Origin: Gemmatimonas sp.
GTDB taxonomy: Bacteria; Gemmatimonadota; Gemmatimonadetes; Gemmatimonadales; Gemmatimonadaceae
Length of the DNA stretch: 64,000 nt
Reading direction: 5' to 3'
Assembly (NCBI GenBank): GCA_011390935.1
Contig: JAABRL010000001.1
Coordinates: forward strand, 141,940-205,939
The first letter of the stretch is position 1; each line of letters starts with the position of its first letter. This document shows positions 59,933 to 64,000 of the stretch, piece after piece. The notes beneath the pieces are model-generated. The model was not told where the DNA came from. It did no database searches and saw nothing but the letters and a program-made list of their open reading frames with translations. A program made the translations under genes and the position numbers.

Positions 59933-61045
59933 GTGCCCGCCGCGCACGTTTATGTGCATGTGCCCTTCTGCGCGCGGCGCTGCAGCTACTGCGATTTTTC
60001 GATCGCCGTGCGGCGCACGGTGCCGTGGCGCGCATTCGCCGATCGCATTGCCCAGGAGTTGCAGCAGCGCCACGAGCCGTCGCGCGCGGTACACACGATC
60101 TACCTCGGCGGTGGTACCCCGTCGCGGCTCGGCGGCGATGGGGTGACAGCGGTCCTCGATGCGGTGCGCGCCGTGTGCACGCCACACGCTGACGCCGAGA
60201 TCACCATCGAGGTCAATCCCGAAGACGTGAGCGAGGTCACCGCGCGCGCCTGGGTGGCCGCAGGTGTCAATCGCGTTTCGCTCGGTGTGCAGTCATTTCA
60301 CGATGCCGTGCTGCAGTGGATGCATCGCGTCCACAACGCCGCGGCGGTTCCACGCGCACTCGCCACCCTGCGTGATGCCGGCCTCGTGGATGTGTCAGTC
60401 GATCTCATCTTCGCGGTACCGAAGGCACTCGATCGCGATTGGGCCCGAGACCTCGAGTTGGCGCTCGCGCTCGAGCCCACCCACGTGTCGCTGTACGGGC
60501 TCACGATCGAGGGGGGCACACCGCTCGGACGCTGGACGGCGCGTGGCGAGGTGTTCGAAGCACCGGAGGAATCGTACGAAGCGGAGTTTCTGCGCGCGCA
60601 CGACACGTTCACCGCTGCCGGCTTCGAGCACTATGAGGTGTCCAACTACGCCACGCCGGGTTACCGCGCTCGGCACAACTCGTCGTACTGGCTGGGCGTG
60701 CCGTACCTCGGCCTCGGTCCGTCAGCCCATGGCTTCGATGGTCAGGAACGGCGGTGGAATGTCGCGGCTTATGCCGAATGGGATGCACAGGTGCGCGCAG
60801 GGCTGGACCCGTGCGGCGGTCGAGAGGTGCTCACCCCGGAGAATCGGCTCACGGAGTCCGTGTACCTTGGTCTGCGCACGACCGACGGCCTGCACATCGA
60901 GCCCAGCGAACGCACGCTGGTGGCGCCGTGGGAGCAGGCCGGATGGGTCACGGTGGCCCGCGACGGTCGCCTGCGATGCACGGCGCAGGGGTGGTTACGG
61001 CTCGATGCGCTGGCTGGAGCGTTGACAGCAGGGCGAAGTCGTTAG
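59933..61045 (+). CDS. hemW: Radical SAM family heme chaperone HemW
   Basis: VYVHVPFCARRCSYCDFSIAV, TIYLGGGTPSRL, ITIEVNPEDVSEV, VNRVSLGVQSFHDAVLQWMHRVHN. Confidence 0.95.
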   Translation: MPAAHVYVHVPFCARRCSYCDFSIAVRRTVPWRAFADRIAQELQQRHEPSRAVHTIYLGGGTPSRLGGDGVTAVLDAVRAVCTPHADAEITIEVNPEDVSEVTARAWVAAGVNRVSLGVQSFHDAVLQWMHRVHNAAAVPRALATLRDAGLVDVSVDLIFAVPKALDRDWARDLELALALEPTHVSLYGLTIEGGTPLGRWTARGEVFEAPEESYEAEFLRAHDTFTAAGFEHYEVSNYATPGYRARHNSSYWLGVPYLGLGPSAHGFDGQERRWNVAAYAEWDAQVRAGLDPCGGREVLTPENRLTESVYLGLRTTDGLHIEPSERTLVAPWEQAGWVTVARDGRLRCTAQGWLRLDALAGALTAGRSR

Positions 61046-61051
61046 TACTCT
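61022..61051 (+). promoter_or_regulatory. Candidate hrcA promoter TTGACA-N18-TACTCT, inside the hemW 3' end
   Basis: -35 61022-61027, -10 61046-61051; hrcA ATG begins 7 nt after the -10. Confidence 0.6.
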
Positions 61052-61058
61052 TAAGGTT

Positions 61059-62099
61059 ATGGCATTTCCAGAGCTCACGGAGCGAGAGCGTCAGGTTCTC
61101 GAGGCGGTCATTCAGGCGTACGTGGCCACCGCGGAGCCCGCGGGGTCACGCGTGTTGTCGCGCCGATTCGACCTCGGGGTGTCGCCCGCGACCATCCGGA
61201 ACACCATGAGTGACCTCGAGGAGAAGGGGTTTCTCTACCATCCGCATACGTCCGCGGGGCGCATTCCGACCGACAAGGCGTACCGCGTGTACGTCGATTC
61301 GCTCATGCGACTCGAATCGGTCAGCGATCTGCAGCGCTCGCAACTGGCGGCGCAGATTTCGGCGGGCGGGTCGGCCATCGAAGCGATTCTGCGCTGCGCC
61401 GCGCAGTCGTTGGGCGTCATCACGCAGGAGCTGGGCATCGCACTCGGGCCTCGTCTCGATCGCGCCATCCTGCAGCGTCTCGAACTGGTGCGTGTGTCGT
61501 CGGAACGCCTCCTCATGGTGATCACGCTCGCGGGTGGTTCGGTGCGCACCATCTTCGTGGAAGTGCCCGGCAGCATCGCCGATGAAGCCCTGATCGAAGT
61601 CACCATCGTGCTCAATGAACGGCTGGCGGGGCTCACGCTCGAGCAGGTGCGCAGCTCGCTCGGCGCGCGCTTGCGGGACGTCCCTGGCTCGGTGAACGCC
61701 ACCGCGCTGCTGAACATCTTCGTGCAGGAAGGCGAGCAGGTGTTCGCGCGTGCGGCGGACCCGATCGACAACGTGGTGTTGGGGCAGGCATCCGTGCTTG
61801 CCGACCAGCCGGAGTTCGCCACGGGCGAGCGCATGCGCCAGCTCATCGAACTCACGGAACGTCGGCAGGAGCTCGCCACGTTGTTGCAGACACGCTCCGG
61901 CGCGTCCGGGCTCAGCATCACGATCGGCAACGAGCACGGCGATCCCGGGCTCGATGCCTTCACCGTCGTGACGGCGGAGTATCAGGCTGGCGCGCTCTCC
62001 GGCGTCATCGGGGTCATCGGCCCCACCCGCATGCCGTATCACAAGGTTGTGGCGCTCGTGTCGCACACGTCTCAGCTCGTCTCCGAGCTGCTTAGCTAG
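61059..62099 (+). CDS. hrcA: Heat-inducible transcription repressor HrcA
   Basis: [75 protein letters not shown]. Confidence 0.97.
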   Translation: MAFPELTERERQVLEAVIQAYVATAEPAGSRVLSRRFDLGVSPATIRNTMSDLEEKGFLYHPHTSAGRIPTDKAYRVYVDSLMRLESVSDLQRSQLAAQISAGGSAIEAILRCAAQSLGVITQELGIALGPRLDRAILQRLELVRVSSERLLMVITLAGGSVRTIFVEVPGSIADEALIEVTIVLNERLAGLTLEQVRSSLGARLRDVPGSVNATALLNIFVQEGEQVFARAADPIDNVVLGQASVLADQPEFATGERMRQLIELTERRQELATLLQTRSGASGLSITIGNEHGDPGLDAFTVVTAEYQAGALSGVIGVIGPTRMPYHKVVALVSHTSQLVSELLS

Positions 62100-62116
62100 G
62101 ACCCCAAGGAACACAC

Positions 62117-63256
62117 ATGGCTGATTTTTACGCGACGTTGGGCGTGGCGCGCGATGCGTCCGACGACGACATCAAGAAGGCCTACCGGAAGCTCGCGATG
62201 CAGTGGCATCCCGACCGCAACGGCGGCTCGAAGGACGCCGAAGAGAAGTTCAAGTCGATCACGGAAGCCTACGACGTGCTGCGCGATCCGCAGAAGCGCG
62301 CCGCGTATGACCGCTACGGTGAGGCCGGGTTGCGGGGCGCGGGGGGCGGTGGCGGGTTCGAACACGTCGACCTCTCCGATGCGCTCAACATCTTCATGCG
62401 CGACTTCGGCGGGTTTGGCGATCTCTTCGGGGGCGGTGCCGGCGGCGGTCGCCGCGGTGGCGGCCCGCGTGCGGGCAGCGACATCAAGCTCCCGTTGCCG
62501 CTCACGCTGCAGGAGGTCGCCATCGGCGTCGAAAAGACGGTGGTGATGAAGGTCCTCGACCCCTGCGACAAATGCGAAGGCAGCGGTGCAGAGCCCGGCA
62601 GCAAGCCCACGAGCTGTGGCACGTGCGGCGGGGCAGGTGAGGTGCGTCGCGCGCAGCGGTCGTTCTTCGGCCAGTTCGTGAGCGTCGCGCCGTGTCCGAC
62701 CTGCGCCGGCGAGGGCGTGGTCGTGGCGAGCCCCTGCAAGAGCTGCCGCGGCGAGGGACGCGTTCGCGGCGAAAAGACCGTGCGCATTCAGGTGCCGGCG
62801 GGTGTGGCCACCGGTCAGTACATGACCCTGCGCGGTGCTGGCAACGTCGGACCTCGCAGTGGGCCGCGCGGCGACGTGCTGGTGGTGTTCGATGTGCAGG
62901 AAGACGAACGGTTCGAGCGGGACGGTGAGGATCTCTTCTGCGAGGCGCTCGTCACCTACCCGCAGCTGGTGTTCGGAGCGGATATCACGGTGCCCGGTGT
63001 CACCGGCGATCTGTCGTTGCGCGTGCCCGAGGGTACGCAGAGCGGCACCGTGTTCCATCTGCGCGGGCGCGGTTTGCCGCGCGTGAATGCCAGTGGCGTG
63101 GGCGACCTGCACGTGCGCGTGCAGCTGTGGACGCCGCAGGAGCCGAGTGGTGAGGAGGAATCGCTCATCAAGCAGCTGGGCGCGCTGCAGGGCACCGCGC
63201 CGGAACGTCGCGAGAAGAGCATCTGGTCCAAGATGAAGGAAGCGCTTGGTGCCTGA
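62117..63256 (+). CDS. dnaJ: Chaperone protein DnaJ
   Basis: [33 protein letters not shown]; four CxxCxGxG-type zinc-finger repeats. Confidence 0.97.
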   Translation: MADFYATLGVARDASDDDIKKAYRKLAMQWHPDRNGGSKDAEEKFKSITEAYDVLRDPQKRAAYDRYGEAGLRGAGGGGGFEHVDLSDALNIFMRDFGGFGDLFGGGAGGGRRGGGPRAGSDIKLPLPLTLQEVAIGVEKTVVMKVLDPCDKCEGSGAEPGSKPTSCGTCGGAGEVRRAQRSFFGQFVSVAPCPTCAGEGVVVASPCKSCRGEGRVRGEKTVRIQVPAGVATGQYMTLRGAGNVGPRSGPRGDVLVVFDVQEDERFERDGEDLFCEALVTYPQLVFGADITVPGVTGDLSLRVPEGTQSGTVFHLRGRGLPRVNASGVGDLHVRVQLWTPQEPSGEEESLIKQLGALQGTAPERREKSIWSKMKEALGA

Positions 63257-64000
63257 GTCGCCGTGGGTGTCGGTGAAGGCGTCACCGAGTTCGGGGGAGC
63301 CGATGAAGCGCGCCGCGCTCATGGAGGCGTTCTTCGAGGCTGGGGCGCAGGGCGTGCACGAGGACGGCGAGCGTCTCGTGACGCACTTCCCCCCCGGCAC
63401 CGATGTCGGCGCGGTCGAGCAGGTGCTGCGCGCGGCGGATCTCGAGGCAACCATCGAGACCGCCGACGTGCCGGCCGTCGATTGGACCGAGGCGTGGAAG
63501 GGCAGTCTCGACGCCCATCAGGTGGGTTCGCTCGTGGTGACGCCCCCCTGGCTCGCCGACCAGTACGATGCGGCCACCACGATCGTGATCGACCCAGGTA
63601 TGGCGTTTGGCACGGGCGAGCATGGCACGACGCGCGGTGTGATGCGCCTGCTTGGCGGTGTCCTCAAGCGCGGCGACACCGTGGCGGATCTCGGCGCGGG
63701 GAGCGCCGTGCTCGCGATCGCCGCCGCCAAGCTGGGCGCGTCGCGTGTGTTCGCGATCGAGCTCGACGAGGAGGCGATCTCGAACGCCGAAGAGAACATC
63801 GTGCGGAACGGCGTGTCGGAGCAGGTGCATCTCTTCCTTGGCGACGCCGGCGCGCTGTTGCCACTCGTGGCCCCGGTGCGCGTGGTCGTGGCCAACATCA
63901 TTTCGAGCGTACTCGAGCTGTTGCTGCCGGGTATCGCCGAGGGGATCACGGCTGACGGCGAGGTCATTCTCAGCGGCATCCTGCTCGAGGAACGCGCACA
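63249..64000 (+). CDS. prmA: Ribosomal protein L11 methyltransferase (3'-truncated by window end; absent from ORF track)
   Basis: GTG 63249 overlapping dnaJ stop; [99 protein letters not shown]. Confidence 0.9.
   Translation, partial: MPESPWVSVKASPSSGEPMKRAALMEAFFEAGAQGVHEDGERLVTHFPPGTDVGAVEQVLRAADLEATIETADVPAVDWTEAWKGSLDAHQVGSLVVTPPWLADQYDAATTIVIDPGMAFGTGEHGTTRGVMRLLGGVLKRGDTVADLGAGSAVLAIAAAKLGASRVFAIELDEEAISNAEENIVRNGVSEQVHLFLGDAGALLPLVAPVRVVVANIISSVLELLLPGIAEGITADGEVILSGILLEERA

Noticed and set aside
61042-61068. CIRCE operator upstream of hrcA
   Set aside because: Only a left-arm-like TTAGTACTC is present; no GAGTGCTAA arm at N9, so a full CIRCE cannot be called.
63263-63955. 230-aa ORF in the ORF track at the window end
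   Set aside because: Wrong frame; the frame starting at GTG 63249 encodes PrmA with clear methyltransferase motifs and runs off the window.

Overview
This is a 64 kb GC-rich chromosomal window, densely packed and mostly on the + strand. Gene content and organisation look like Gemmatimonadota; that placement is an inference from protein style, since no search could be run. I saw no CRISPR array, prophage, transposase or rRNA. Main blocks: the 3' part of an LptD-like outer-membrane protein; a histidine-utilisation operon (hutH-hutU-radical SAM-hutI); two giant TPR proteins with acidic tandem-repeat linkers; a prenyl synthase, a DUF4321-like gene and tatA; a PpiD-like PPIase; aroQ-pepQ-accB-pilT-accC-comB-ftsK; a TonB-dependent receptor; a GDPD; a penicillin-acylase-family hydrolase; yraN-recA-recX-alaS; a PHP/CpsB-like phosphatase, gmhA, an SDR and a CCA/poly(A) polymerase; rarA, a LEA-like gene and hflX; tRNA-Val(CAC); UPF0182; a secreted cyanophycinase-like peptidase; fabF; tRNA-Met(CAT); a heptose-7-P kinase; an EamA transporter; an MCP; asparaginase II; a CMD-family gene; obgE-dprA-hemW-hrcA-dnaJ-prmA (prmA truncated by the window end). 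The observations I rate highest are: (1) a radical SAM protein with a SPASM-like C-terminus, translationally overlapped between hutU and hutI; (2) three genes (PHP/CpsB-like, CCA enzyme, hflX) whose conserved N-termini lie upstream of every ATG/GTG/TTG in frame, implying near-cognate CTG or ATC starts; (3) a recurring TANNNT-N5-9-ATG arrangement at first genes of transcription units, suggesting frequent leaderless initiation; (4) a possible 14-codon leaderless leader peptide coupled by ATGA overlap to a TPR gene; (5) 54-, 18- and 15-bp in-frame tandem repeats in the TPR proteins; (6) pilT inserted between accB and accC.
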